From Brevibacillus laterosporus LMG 15441 (GTDB taxonomy: Bacteria > Bacillota > Bacilli > Brevibacillales > Brevibacillaceae), in assembly GCF_000219535.2 (NCBI RefSeq), contig NZ_CP007806.1, forward strand, positions 1,708,501-1,772,500: a stretch of DNA of 64,000 bases. Direction: 5' to 3'. Both the position numbers and the translations under genes were made by a program. The notes beneath the pieces are model-generated. The model did not search any database. It saw only the letters and a list, made by a program, of their open reading frames with translations, and was not told the origin of the DNA. This document shows, piece after piece, positions 44,766 through 53,900 of the stretch (its first letter is position 1; every line of letters begins with the position of its first letter).

Positions 44766-45950
44766 ATGGCGCACAGATGTACCCTCTTGCTCCTGTTTCT
44801 TCTGCTATTCTTTGCAAATGGTGCCATCGCAGCATCATCAAATCCCGAGAATTTTTCGCCAGTAGAAAAAATGGTCAAGCAGCAGACGGAGCATTTAAAT
44901 CTACAACAAATTGAGACCTTTTGGAAAAAGACATTGGACCAGTATGAAGGGTACCTGCCAGATCTGAAACAAAAAGGCTTCATGCAATTGCTGATGGAGG
45001 ATGGCGGTTTGTCACCATCAGGGATGCTTAAAGGTATTTTAAAATTCTTCTTTCATGAAATTCTGATGAATGGGAAGCTACTCAGCTCGATCATCATCAT
45101 TACGGTATTCGCGATGCTACTAGAATCCATGCAAAATGCTTTTGAAAAAAATACAGTATCCGTCGTAGCTTACGCTATTGCTTATCTGGTTCTGATGGTG
45201 CTTGCGATGAATAGCTTTCATGTGGCGATTACCTATGCCAAGGATGCCATTCAAGGGATGTCAGACTTTATGCTTGCCATGATACCGCTTGTACTTGCCT
45301 TGCTTGCTTCCATGGGTAACATGGCCTCAGCAGCTATGTTCCATCCTATTATTGTCTTCATGATCAATATAAGCGGGTTTCTCATTTCCACGATCATTTT
45401 TCCGCTTTTATTTCTCTCAGCCATGCTGTCTATTGTGAGTCTATTTTCAGAAAGATATAAAGTAACACAGCTCGCGATCTTGCTTCGAAATGTAGCCATG
45501 GGAGTGATGGGTTCCTTTTTAACAATCTTTCTTGCCATCTTGAGCATTCAGGGAGCTACCACAGCAATGGCAGATGGGGTCACGATTCGCACAGCAAAGT
45601 ATATCACAGGTAATTTTGTACCTGTGGTTGGGCGAATGTTCACGGATGCAGCAGATACCGTCGTAAGTGCTTCTGTTCTTGTTAAAAATGCAGTGGGACT
45701 GGCTGGTGTGATCATTCTGCTCCTCTTATGTGCTTTTCCAGCTATGAAAATTCTGATATTGGCCCTTATCTATAATTTTTCCTCAGCGATACTGCAACCG
45801 TTGGGAAATAGCCCGATTATCAAAGCACTAGGTACTATCGGTAAAAGTCTGCTGTATGTTTTTGCAGCCCTAGCAACAGTTGGATTGATGTTCTTTTTAG
45901 CCATTACCATCATTATTGCAGCTGGAAACATATCCTTGATGGTTCGGTAG
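44766..45950 (+). CDS. spoIIIAE: Stage III sporulation protein AE
   Basis: Largest membrane protein of the complex, 394 residues: signal-peptide-like N-terminus ending near AIAASS, an outside segment (about 25-100), then seven to eight helices. It is thought to form part of the conduit. GGAGGTGAGG precedes ATG 44766. Confidence 0.94.
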   Translation: MAHRCTLLLLFLLLFFANGAIAASSNPENFSPVEKMVKQQTEHLNLQQIETFWKKTLDQYEGYLPDLKQKGFMQLLMEDGGLSPSGMLKGILKFFFHEILMNGKLLSSIIIITVFAMLLESMQNAFEKNTVSVVAYAIAYLVLMVLAMNSFHVAITYAKDAIQGMSDFMLAMIPLVLALLASMGNMASAAMFHPIIVFMINISGFLISTIIFPLLFLSAMLSIVSLFSERYKVTQLAILLRNVAMGVMGSFLTIFLAILSIQGATTAMADGVTIRTAKYITGNFVPVVGRMFTDAADTVVSASVLVKNAVGLAGVIILLLLCAFPAMKILILALIYNFSSAILQPLGNSPIIKALGTIGKSLLYVFAALATVGLMFFLAITIIIAAGNISLMVR

Positions 45951-45960
45951 GTGAAATGAA

Positions 45961-46677
45961 ATGGAATGGTTGAATCTCTGGTTGCGAAAGGTTGTTCTGC
46001 TAGTGTTGTTAGCCGCCTTTCTGGATCTTATTCTGCCCAATACGAAGATACAGCAATACGTGAAAATGGTGATGGGTCTTATTATTTTGCTAACAATCAT
46101 GTCGCCAGTCTTCTCTATATTTCAAATTACGCCAGATGAAATAGCCACAAAAATTGGCATGTACCAAAACGAGCAGAACAAGAAAAAGCAAGAGAAACAG
46201 TCACAGTGGGAGCAATTAACCCAGAAATTAATTCAAGCCAAAGATGATCAAATGAACCAATATGTCTCCTCACAATTAAGTAATCTGCTTGCTGAAAAGG
46301 TAAAGCTGACTTTTGGGGTGACGCTCTCAGATGTAGCGATTCGGTTTGCATCGCATGGCACCAGAGAACAAGCAATAAAAGAAATCACAGCAACGATTGG
46401 GCCCGATCAACCTCCTACAAATAAAGCCCGGCAAGTACGGAAGGAAGGGATAAATTCACCTATTGAAAAAATTACGCCGATCCAATCTGTTGAGATAAAT
46501 CTAAATAATCAACAAGAAAGAAGTGAGAGAAAGGATGAAGCCGTTGTAGCTTCTGCTTCGGTGGCAAAACAAGACCCGCTTCATGCAGAGATTGCGGCGT
46601 ATCTTGCAAAGGAATGCGGTGTGGAAATAAAGCAGGTCCAAATAATTGCTCCCAAACGGGAAGCGGAAAAGCGCTGA
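45961..46677 (+). CDS. spoIIIAF: Stage III sporulation protein AF
   Basis: Two N-terminal helices (about 8-25 and 34-52), then a soluble domain with ring-building-motif-like end (EIAAYLAKECGVEIKQVQI). At 238 residues it is slightly longer than in B. subtilis, with a Gln/Glu-rich linker (about 150-200). Starts 10 bases after spoIIIAE. Confidence 0.92.
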   Translation: MEWLNLWLRKVVLLVLLAAFLDLILPNTKIQQYVKMVMGLIILLTIMSPVFSIFQITPDEIATKIGMYQNEQNKKKQEKQSQWEQLTQKLIQAKDDQMNQYVSSQLSNLLAEKVKLTFGVTLSDVAIRFASHGTREQAIKEITATIGPDQPPTNKARQVRKEGINSPIEKITPIQSVEINLNNQQERSERKDEAVVASASVAKQDPLHAEIAAYLAKECGVEIKQVQIIAPKREAEKR

Positions 46678-46707
46678 TTGGGCGGTATCTGAAAGGGGGG
46701 ACCCATT

Positions 46708-47346
46708 ATGCTGAATTCATTAAAGAAACTGATTCAATCCAAGGACGAGCCAAAAAAGATGAAGCCGCTTCATTATTTTATTATCCTGCTTTGCTTAGGC
46801 GCGGCATTCATGATCTTTACAGATTTTTTGTCGTTCACCCCAGATATAGCACGAGAGCAAGAAGGTACCTATAGTTCTGTACAGCCTCCTGATGATCCGG
46901 TTAAAAGTGCTCCCGCTTTCTCTTCTCATGCAACAGGTGGCGATTTAATTCGGGAATACGAGAATCGTTTTGAAACCCAGCTCAAGGATATTTTAGAAAA
47001 GGTAACAGGAGTAGGCTCTGTAGAAGTGATGGTGAATCTCGATTCGACTCCAGAAGTGGTGGTAGAGAAAAATCGGGAACAACGACAAGCCACTACAAAC
47101 GAAACCGATAAAGAAAAAGCGACTCGCGCTCAAAGTGACCAATCCCGCAACGAACAGGTAGTGATCATGAATGGTTCCAAACAAGAACAGCCTGTCGTAG
47201 TGAAAACCTTAAAACCTAAAGTGAGAGGAGTGCTGGTTGTAGCAAAAGGAGCCGAAAACATTCAGGTGAAAGCGTGGATTACAGAAGCCGTGCAGAAAAC
47301 ATTAGAAGTACCTGCTTATAAAATTTCTATTTTGCCCAAAAAATAG
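46708..47346 (+). CDS. spoIIIAG: Stage III sporulation protein AG
   Basis: Ring-forming component, 212 residues: one N-terminal helix (about 23-41) and an outside domain with two halves of the ring-building motif (LKDILEKVTGVGSVEVMVNL, and the end PKVRGVLVVAKGAENIQVK) flanking an insertion. GGGGGG-type purine sequence precedes ATG 46708. Confidence 0.93.
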   Translation: MLNSLKKLIQSKDEPKKMKPLHYFIILLCLGAAFMIFTDFLSFTPDIAREQEGTYSSVQPPDDPVKSAPAFSSHATGGDLIREYENRFETQLKDILEKVTGVGSVEVMVNLDSTPEVVVEKNREQRQATTNETDKEKATRAQSDQSRNEQVVIMNGSKQEQPVVVKTLKPKVRGVLVVAKGAENIQVKAWITEAVQKTLEVPAYKISILPKK

Positions 47347-47361
47347 TAGGAGGGATTTCAA

Positions 47362-48054
47362 ATGATTTTACGTAAACAAACAGTCTGGTTGTTAACAATG
47401 CTTGCGGTAATGGTCGTGTTGTCCGGATATTATATGGTTAAAGGTCCAAATGATCAGGTGCCGGCAACCACTGATCATAAAGAAGCACAAAAGGAAGATC
47501 AATCGATCACAGGGATTGAAGTAGATACCAAGCAATTAGACCAGCCAATGCAAGATGCAAAACCTGTTGAAAGCAAAGGAGAAGTAGATAAAGCTACAGC
47601 ACAGTCTTCTGGCAAAGATGTTGAGAAGCCGAATCAAAAAGCCGCCAATAAAACTCCAGCCACAGCCACAGCTCCCGATACGACGACATTTCCTGCACCA
47701 GAATCAGCTGATGTTTTCCAAGGATATAAGCTGAAACGAGAAGCGATGACCCAATTGCAAAAGGATGAGCAAACAGCTATTATGACCAACTCCAATTCAA
47801 CTCCTCAAGCGATAGCAGAAGCAAATACACGTTTAGAGGAATTATCCACGCTTGAGCAACAAACACTAGCATTAGAAGAGCTAATCAAAACAAAGGGCTA
47901 TAAGGATTGCGTAGTAAATACCCAAAAGGAAAGCGTCAGCATTATTGTGCAGAAGGATAAGGTTGATTCGAAGGAAGCAATTAAATTGATTGCTCTTGCC
48001 AAACAACATTTAAATGTTCCAGGCAAAAATATTACAGTTAGTTTTCAACCCTAA
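47362..48054 (+). CDS. spoIIIAH: Stage III sporulation protein AH
   Basis: Mother-cell partner of forespore SpoIIQ, 230 residues: one N-terminal helix (about 7-24), a long Lys/Gln/Ala/Pro-rich linker (about 30-115) and a C-terminal ring-building domain (GYKDCVVNTQKESVSIIVQ near 185). Its domain is EscJ/PrgK-like. AGGAGGG lies upstream; last gene of the operon. Confidence 0.93.
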   Translation: MILRKQTVWLLTMLAVMVVLSGYYMVKGPNDQVPATTDHKEAQKEDQSITGIEVDTKQLDQPMQDAKPVESKGEVDKATAQSSGKDVEKPNQKAANKTPATATAPDTTTFPAPESADVFQGYKLKREAMTQLQKDEQTAIMTNSNSTPQAIAEANTRLEELSTLEQQTLALEELIKTKGYKDCVVNTQKESVSIIVQKDKVDSKEAIKLIALAKQHLNVPGKNITVSFQP

Positions 48055-48061
48055 GGGGGAA

Positions 48062-48112
48062 AAAAGGATTTCTTTCTCGAAATTAGTAATGAATGAGAAA
48101 GAAATCCTTTCT
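48062..48112 (+). terminator. Strong terminator of the spoIIIA operon
   Basis: A perfect 16-base stem (48063-48078 with 48095-48110; ends AAAGGATT / AATCCTTT) around a 16-base loop. The T-run is short and lies in the stem end. Confidence 0.8.
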
Positions 48113-48233
48113 TGACGTTCGCGTGACAAAAAGTTACCATAAATTTTATGACCAGCTCATAACATGCAATCATAATCGTCATTCTAATCGACAAAAGAGC
48201 TGAATTATTGAATGAACAAAGGGGTGCTAGGTA

Positions 48234-48740
48234 GTGTTTAAACTGCATGAGATCCGTGAAATTATCAAATTACTGGACCAATCCTCCATTAATGAATTTG
48301 AGCTTGAGGCGGATGGCTCCAAGCTCTCTATTAAAAAAAGCGGCGGAGTAGAAGCATCTCAACCAGTTGTTGTACGCTCTGAGCCTGTTGCTTATACATC
48401 AGCTCCAGCCGAGCAATACACACTGAAAGCTGCTCCTGCACCACAACAAGCTCCTGCAGCACCAGCTGTTGTGGCTACACCAGTAGAAAATGAGGCTAAT
48501 TTGCATAAAATTGTTTCTCCAATGGTAGGTACATTCTACACATCTCCAGAACCAGGAGCACCAGTCTATGTAAATCCGGGTGATCGAGTTACGCCAAATA
48601 AGGTTGTATGTATTGTAGAAGCAATGAAGTTATTTAATGAAATCGAAGCAGAAGTGACTGGCGAAATCGTTAAAGTCCTAGTTGAAGATGGACAACTAGT
48701 AGAATACGGTCAACCTTTATTCTTGGTAAAGGCACAATAA
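48234..48740 (+). CDS. accB: Acetyl-CoA carboxylase biotin carboxyl carrier protein
   Basis: Carrier of the first step of fatty-acid synthesis, 168 residues: N-terminal domain (1-40), Ala/Pro-rich linker (about 55-85), biotinyl domain with the target lysine in EAMKLF (near residue 131). The start is GTG 48234 ([10 protein letters not shown]). accC follows within 15 bases. The operon lies directly after spoIIIA, as in Bacillus. Confidence 0.95.
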   Translation: MFKLHEIREIIKLLDQSSINEFELEADGSKLSIKKSGGVEASQPVVVRSEPVAYTSAPAEQYTLKAAPAPQQAPAAPAVVATPVENEANLHKIVSPMVGTFYTSPEPGAPVYVNPGDRVTPNKVVCIVEAMKLFNEIEAEVTGEIVKVLVEDGQLVEYGQPLFLVKAQ

Positions 48741-48755
48741 TTGGAGGAGAACGCG

Positions 48756-50111
48756 ATGTTTCAAAAGATTCTCATTGCCAACCGCGGTGAAATTGCCGTG
48801 CGCGTTATCCGTGCATGCCGCGAATTAGGTATCCAAACGGTTGCTGTATACTCTGAGGCAGATCGAGAAGCCTTGCATGTAAAGCTCGCGGATGAGGCTT
48901 ACTGTATAGGACCTACTGCTTCGAAAGACAGCTATTTAAATATGGCAAGTATCATGAGCGTTGCGACCAAAGTGGGAGCAGATGCGATTCATCCGGGATA
49001 TGGATTTTTAGCAGAGAATGCTGATTTTGCTGAGATTTGCTCGGCTTGTAACATCACTTTTATCGGACCAGATCCAGAAGCAATAACTGGTATGGGAGAT
49101 AAATCCACAGCTAAAGATACCATGAAGCGTGCAGGGGTTCCTACTGTACCGGGTACGGACGGGCTGATCGAAAGCATTGCTGAAGCTTTGGATACGGCAA
49201 AAGAGATTGGATATCCTGTTATGGTCAAGGCTACGGCAGGCGGAGGCGGTCGAGGCATGCGAGTAGCTGTAGATGACGAGGATTTAGAGAAAGCAATTCG
49301 TCAAGCTCAAAATGAAGCAAAAACCGCATTTGGAAATGCTGGCGTTTATTTAGAAAAATTCGTTGAAGGTCCTCGTCACGTGGAGATTCAAATCATGGGC
49401 GATAAGCATGGTAATGTGGTTTACCTTGGAGAACGTGACTGCTCCATTCAACGACGCCACCAAAAATTAGTCGAAGAAGCTCCATCTCCAGCGCTAAGTC
49501 AAGAGTTGCGCAAACAGATGGGAGAGGCTGCTGTAGCTGCCGCTCAAGCTGTAAATTATCATGGTGCAGGTACGGTAGAATTCCTATTGGACAAACACGG
49601 CCAATTCTACTTCATGGAAATGAATACTCGTATTCAAGTAGAACATCCGGTAACCGAAATGATTACAGGGATCGACCTTATTAAAGAGCAAATCAGTGTT
49701 GCATATGGCAACCAACTGTCCTTTACACAGGACGATATCGTCTTGGACGGCTGGTCCATTGAGTGCCGTATCAATGCTGAAAATCCGGCAAAGGGCTTTA
49801 TGCCATCACCGGGTAAAATTGAGGGCTACCTAGCTCCGGGTGGGTTTGGTGTTCGAATTGATAGCGCTGTATACCCTGGATATACGATTCCGCCTTACTA
49901 TGATTCCATGATTGCCAAGGTAATCGTTTGGGGAAAAACGCGTGAGGAAGCGATCGAGCGCATGAAGCGCGCTTTGCAGGAATTAATGATCGAAGGCGTT
50001 CATACGACAATTCCTTTCCACTTAAAATTATTAGAGCATGATGTTTTTATCAGTGGACAATTTGATACAAAATTTTTAGAGACATACGATCTTCATTTGA
50101 ATGATCTCTAG
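48756..50111 (+). CDS. accC: Acetyl-CoA carboxylase biotin carboxylase subunit
   Basis: ATP-grasp enzyme carboxylating the biotin of AccB, 451 residues. N-terminal [19 protein letters not shown] loop [12 protein letters not shown] near 158, active-site [14 protein letters not shown] near 287. I chose ATG 48756 ([11 protein letters not shown]), with GGAGG upstream; TTG 48741 lies in the ribosome binding site. Confidence 0.96.
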   Translation: MFQKILIANRGEIAVRVIRACRELGIQTVAVYSEADREALHVKLADEAYCIGPTASKDSYLNMASIMSVATKVGADAIHPGYGFLAENADFAEICSACNITFIGPDPEAITGMGDKSTAKDTMKRAGVPTVPGTDGLIESIAEALDTAKEIGYPVMVKATAGGGGRGMRVAVDDEDLEKAIRQAQNEAKTAFGNAGVYLEKFVEGPRHVEIQIMGDKHGNVVYLGERDCSIQRRHQKLVEEAPSPALSQELRKQMGEAAVAAAQAVNYHGAGTVEFLLDKHGQFYFMEMNTRIQVEHPVTEMITGIDLIKEQISVAYGNQLSFTQDDIVLDGWSIECRINAENPAKGFMPSPGKIEGYLAPGGFGVRIDSAVYPGYTIPPYYDSMIAKVIVWGKTREEAIERMKRALQELMIEGVHTTIPFHLKLLEHDVFISGQFDTKFLETYDLHLNDL

Positions 50112-50116
50112 GATGT

Positions 50117-50146
50117 TTGCAAAAAATCACACCCCGCTGTTATAAT
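50117..50146 (+). promoter_or_regulatory. Promoter of the Asp23 gene
   Basis: TTGCAA (50117-50122), 18 bases, then a perfect TATAAT (50141-50146), 30 bases before the GTG start. Confidence 0.6.
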
Positions 50147-50176
50147 GAGGTGTAATTGAAAAGGGAGGTGCGAAGC

Positions 50177-50608
50177 GTGGAATTCATAGATGCAGAAGAG
50201 ACAAAATCAGAGCTTGGAAAAATCCAGATCGCTCCCGAAGTCTTGGAAGTTATTGCTGGTATGGCATCTGCTGAAGTTGAGGGAGTTGCCCATATGAGCG
50301 GTGGATTGGTTGGAGATTTCGTTGAAAAGTTAGGGAAAAAAAACGCAGCCCGAGGAGTTCGTGTAGAAGTAGGCTCCAAAGAAGCAGCAGTTGACGTTTC
50401 CATTATCGTAAAATACGGCCATCGAATTCCCGAGGTAGCTCGAAACATTCAAGATAGCGTGCGAAACGCGATTGAAGCGATGACTGGGCTATCAGTGGTG
50501 GAAGTAAATGTACATATCATCGATGTTGAATTAAAATCCGAGGAAAAAGTACAACCAGCAGCAACTCCACCTGCTACACAAACGGAAGAATATCAGCGGG
50601 TTCGATAA
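50177..50608 (+). CDS. Asp23/Gls24 family envelope stress protein (YqhY-like)
   Basis: Protein of 143 residues with the Asp23 fold (IAPEVLEVIAGMASAEVEGVAHMSG near 17-41, VEVNVHIIDVEL near the end). In B. subtilis YqhY is tied to control of acetyl-CoA carboxylase activity, and it follows accBC here too. The start is GTG 50177, with GGGAGGTG 6 bases upstream. Confidence 0.9.
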   Translation: MEFIDAEETKSELGKIQIAPEVLEVIAGMASAEVEGVAHMSGGLVGDFVEKLGKKNAARGVRVEVGSKEAAVDVSIIVKYGHRIPEVARNIQDSVRNAIEAMTGLSVVEVNVHIIDVELKSEEKVQPAATPPATQTEEYQRVR

Positions 50609-50619
50609 ACCTTATTAGG

Positions 50620-50647
50620 AGTGCCCCCAGCTTAGGGGGCATTTTTC
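50620..50647 (+). terminator. Rho-independent terminator
   Basis: TGCCCCC (50622-50628) and GGGGGCA (50635-50641) close a six-base loop, followed by five T. Confidence 0.88.
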
Positions 50648-50713
50648 CTACTGGTCGAGCATGCTGATCAGAGTTCTTTGCTGGTTGATGTTTCCTACAA
50701 AGGAGAGGCGCGC

Positions 50714-51283
50714 ATGAATCTTTTTGACCGGTTTATCCTAACAATTTACAGTATTGCGCTCACAGCAGGCTCAATTATTGCGATTGGTGTCATTACTCGT
50801 CTAATTCAGCCGTACTATGTAGAAGCGGTGCTTCGTGAATTGTATAATGCCGATATGATTAACATTCCCTATCTAATTGTAGCTGTCATCTTCTTGGTGA
50901 TTAGCGTTCGGTTTATTTTCAGTGCGTTTCCACAGCGAAGGGTACGAGAAGAAAAAGGGATTTATCAACGCAATGAGAATGGAATGGTAAATATCAGCTT
51001 TGCAACAATCAAAGCGATTGCAGAACGCGCAGGGCGAAAGGTTCGTGGGGTTCGCGATCTTACCACCACAATTCGCTCCATGGAAAACGGGAATGCGATC
51101 ATTTTGAAAATCACTGTAGATGGTGAGTCCCCAATTCCTGAAATGACGCAAACGTTGCAAACCGAAGTAAAACAGCAAGTGGAAAGCATCGCTGGCGTTG
51201 ACATCGCAGAGGTGACTGTTGTGGTAACGGAAGTCGTCTCAAAGGAAAATAATGTCGCCGTTCGAAACAGAAAGTTGGATTAG
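50714..51283 (+). CDS. amaP: Alkaline shock response membrane anchor protein AmaP
   Basis: Membrane anchor of 189 residues for Asp23-type proteins: two helices (about 8-30 and 52-70) and a C-terminal Asp23-like domain (ISFATIKAIAERAGRKVRGVRDL near 96). I chose ATG 50714 (MNLFDRF), with AAAGGAGAGG upstream. With the Asp23 protein before and the DUF2273 protein after, this is an Asp23-AmaP-DUF2273 module as known in Staphylococcus. Confidence 0.88.
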   Translation: MNLFDRFILTIYSIALTAGSIIAIGVITRLIQPYYVEAVLRELYNADMINIPYLIVAVIFLVISVRFIFSAFPQRRVREEKGIYQRNENGMVNISFATIKAIAERAGRKVRGVRDLTTTIRSMENGNAIILKITVDGESPIPEMTQTLQTEVKQQVESIAGVDIAEVTVVVTEVVSKENNVAVRNRKLD

Positions 51284-51295
51284 AGGGTGAATAGG

Positions 51296-51508
51296 ATGCT
51301 TTGGGAGTTATTATGGGAACATAAGGGGAAACTGTTAGGAGTTCTGGCTGGTTTTCTTTTTGGTATCATTTATTTGATAGTAGGCTTCTGGAACACGCTG
51401 GTTTTCATCGTGTTTATTGGGACAGGCTACTTTATCGGACAAAAACTGGATCGAAAAGAAGACCTGCGAGAAATTCTCGATCGGATTTTACCTGGCAAAT
51501 TTAAATAG
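51296..51508 (+). CDS. DUF2273 family small membrane protein
   Basis: Protein of 70 residues with two helices (about 12-50) and a charged tail; starts MLWELLWEHKGKLLGVLAGF. ATG 51296 has GAGGGTG 6 bases upstream. It accompanies amaP and Asp23 family genes and is probably a second membrane partner. Confidence 0.85.
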   Translation: MLWELLWEHKGKLLGVLAGFLFGIIYLIVGFWNTLVFIVFIGTGYFIGQKLDRKEDLREILDRILPGKFK

Positions 51509-51523
51509 TAGGTGACTAAGTAC

Positions 51524-51934
51524 ATGAAACGCAGAATTGCACGCGAAAAAGCGGTTCAAATCCTTTTTCAAATCGACATGGCTGAGGTTGAGCTACACCA
51601 TGCTTTACAGATGGTAATGGAAGACAGCTCACAAGATAATAAATACCTTTTGTACCTGGTAGAAGGCGCATTAAATAATTTAGATTCCATTGATGAAGCA
51701 GTAAAACAATATCTGCGTGGGTGGCAATTGGATCGTATTGCAAATGTAGATCGAGCGATTTTACGCCTTGCCTTTTTTGAATTGATGTTTGAAGATGGAG
51801 TACCTGCCCGCGTAATAGTGAATGAAGCGATTGAGCTAGCGAAGCTGTTTAGCGACGATCAGTCTTATCGTTTTGTGAATGGCGTGCTGTCTAATTATCT
51901 GCAAAGCAATGAAAGAGTAGAAACTCAAGAATAA
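51524..51934 (+). CDS. nusB: Transcription antitermination protein NusB
   Basis: All-helical RNA-binding factor of rRNA antitermination, 136 residues: starts MKRRIAREKAVQILFQIDMAE and carries RGWQLDRIANVDRAILRLAFFEL near 68 and VNEAIELAKLF near 102. ATG 51524 has AGGTGA 8 bases upstream; the longer frame to 51512 includes that site. Confidence 0.95.
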   Translation: MKRRIAREKAVQILFQIDMAEVELHHALQMVMEDSSQDNKYLLYLVEGALNNLDSIDEAVKQYLRGWQLDRIANVDRAILRLAFFELMFEDGVPARVIVNEAIELAKLFSDDQSYRFVNGVLSNYLQSNERVETQE

Positions 51935-51950
51935 ATGATAGGTGAAGCGA

Positions 51951-52928
51951 ATGAAAAACGTGATGGTAGGAATTGACACCAGCAATTATCGGACATCGCT
52001 TTGCCTTGCTACAGAAGACGGTGAGATTGTCGCAGAAGCCAAAAAACTCTTGCGTGTGAAAGAGGGAGAACGGGGTTTGCAACAATCGGAAGCCGTCTTT
52101 CAGCATGTGATGAACCTTCCTGAACTTTGTGATCAACTAAAATTACAAGAGTATCAAGTAAAGGGGATATGTGTGAGTGAAAAACCTCGTCCGAAAGACG
52201 GGTCCTACATGCCTGTTTTTAAAGTGGGTGAAGGTCTAGGTAAATCACTTTCTTTATTTTTGCGTGTCCCTCTTTATCTGACAACGCATCAGGAAGGTCA
52301 CATCGCGGCAGGCGAGTTTACTGCTGATGACCGACCAGCTAATGACCGATTTTTAGCTGTCCATTTATCTGGAGGAACCAGTGAAATTCTTTCGTGCAAA
52401 CGCATTGAAACAGGCTACCAGATAGATATCATTGGAGGAACGATCGATCTGCATGCGGGACAACTAGTAGATCGTATAGGAGTAGCTTTGAAACTGCCTT
52501 TCCCTGCAGGCCCTTATCTGGAGGAACTGGCAAAAGAGGTAGATCGCGCAGAGACCTCAACAGAGGAGTTCAGGGTATCCTCTTCTGTAAAAGAACTTAC
52601 CTTTAGCTTCTCTGGTCCAGAAAATGCTTTATTACGAGCAATCAAAGAGAAAATGGCAACCCCAGCTCAGATTGCACGTGCAACGGAGCAATGCGTGGCT
52701 AACAGTTTAGAAAAAGCCTTGCGCAATGCGATGGAGGCTGGCCACGGTCGAGAAGTTCTGATTGTAGGCGGTGTGGCTGCTAACCTATACATACGTGAAC
52801 GCTTGATTAAGCGACTCGAACATCCAGCGGTTAAGGGCAAACTCTTTTTCTGTGACCCTGCTTATACAGGTGATAATGCCTATGGTGTGGCTATGCTAGG
52901 ATGGATGAAAGCTAAAGGCGAACATTAA
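51951..52928 (+). CDS. TsaD/Kae1-like paralogue (glycoprotease family)
   Basis: Member of the ASKHA-fold Kae1/TsaD family, 325 residues. N-terminal [15 protein letters not shown], the iron-binding pair in HQEGH near residue 116-120 (HMEGH in true TsaD), LSGGTSE near 142, and the late [16 protein letters not shown] with the third metal ligand near 305. True TsaD makes the t6A37 tRNA modification with TsaB and TsaE. None of those partners is here, and the gene sits between nusB and folD, so I infer a paralogue of unknown role. ATG 51951 has AGGTGA 5 bases upstream. Confidence 0.75.
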   Translation: MKNVMVGIDTSNYRTSLCLATEDGEIVAEAKKLLRVKEGERGLQQSEAVFQHVMNLPELCDQLKLQEYQVKGICVSEKPRPKDGSYMPVFKVGEGLGKSLSLFLRVPLYLTTHQEGHIAAGEFTADDRPANDRFLAVHLSGGTSEILSCKRIETGYQIDIIGGTIDLHAGQLVDRIGVALKLPFPAGPYLEELAKEVDRAETSTEEFRVSSSVKELTFSFSGPENALLRAIKEKMATPAQIARATEQCVANSLEKALRNAMEAGHGREVLIVGGVAANLYIRERLIKRLEHPAVKGKLFFCDPAYTGDNAYGVAMLGWMKAKGEH

Positions 52929-52954
52929 AAGTTTTTTTGTTAAAAAAATTCGTC

Positions 52955-52984
52955 TTTACACCTGTATCCTCTTTCCGCTACACT
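52955..52984 (+). promoter_or_regulatory. Possible promoter of folD
   Basis: TTTACA (52955-52960), 18 bases, TACACT (52979-52984), 40 bases before the folD start. Confidence 0.45.
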
Positions 52985-53023
52985 TACTGTATACAGATGA
53001 ACGAATATGGAGGAGTGACAAAT

Positions 53024-53875
53024 ATGACAGCCCAAGTAATCAATGGTAAAGAGTTTGCAAAATCATATCGTGAACGAATCAAACAAGAGGTGGCAGAACT
53101 AGTTGATAAAGGGATTCAACCTGGTTTGGCTGTTGTTTTAGTTGGTGATGATCCTGCTTCTCAAACGTATGTGAACGGTAAAATCAAAGCGTGTGAGGAA
53201 ACGGGGATTTACTCTAAGTCATTTCGTCTCGAAAGTAATGTAACACAACAGGAAGTAGTAGATTTAGTAAAGGAATTAAATCAAGATCCGAACATTCATG
53301 GTATTTTGGTACAATTACCTTTACCAAAGCATATGAACGAGGAAGCGATTATTGATACGATTTCCCCGGAAAAGGATGTAGATGGCTTTCATCCGATCAG
53401 CGTAGGGAACTTATGTATTGGCAAAGAGACGTTTCTTCCTTGCACGCCACATGGTGTAATTGAGCTGATTAAAAGTACAGGAATTAGTATGGAGGGTAAG
53501 CATGCTGTAGTAGTCGGTCGCAGTAATATTGTAGGAAAACCCGTTTCTTTATTACTGTTACATGAAAATGCTACGGTTACTATGTGTCATTCTCGTACGA
53601 AAAACCTAGAGGAACATACTCGTCAGGCAGACATATTGGTGGTTGCAGTAGGAATCGCTCACTTAATCAAGAAAGAGCATGTTAAGGATGGCGCTATTGT
53701 CATTGATGTTGGAATGAATCGCCTAGATGGCAAGCTGACTGGAGATGTTTTGTTTGATGAAGTGAAGGAAGTAGCGAGTCATATCACTCCAGTTCCAGGT
53801 GGCGTTGGTCCAATGACAATTACAATGCTCATGCAGAATACGGTCATCTCGGCAAGGCGTAAACTGACTGTATAA
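53024..53875 (+). CDS. folD: Methylenetetrahydrofolate dehydrogenase / cyclohydrolase
   Basis: Bifunctional one-carbon enzyme of 283 residues. [14 protein letters not shown] near 50 with the catalytic lysine, QLPLPKHM near 100, [11 protein letters not shown] near 140, nucleotide site [14 protein letters not shown] near 165, and [16 protein letters not shown] near 255. I chose ATG 53024 (MTAQVING), with GGAGG upstream. Confidence 0.96.
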   Translation: MTAQVINGKEFAKSYRERIKQEVAELVDKGIQPGLAVVLVGDDPASQTYVNGKIKACEETGIYSKSFRLESNVTQQEVVDLVKELNQDPNIHGILVQLPLPKHMNEEAIIDTISPEKDVDGFHPISVGNLCIGKETFLPCTPHGVIELIKSTGISMEGKHAVVVGRSNIVGKPVSLLLLHENATVTMCHSRTKNLEEHTRQADILVVAVGIAHLIKKEHVKDGAIVIDVGMNRLDGKLTGDVLFDEVKEVASHITPVPGGVGPMTITMLMQNTVISARRKLTV

Positions 53876-53900
53876 TTGTAGATAGAGGAAGGGATCGTTT

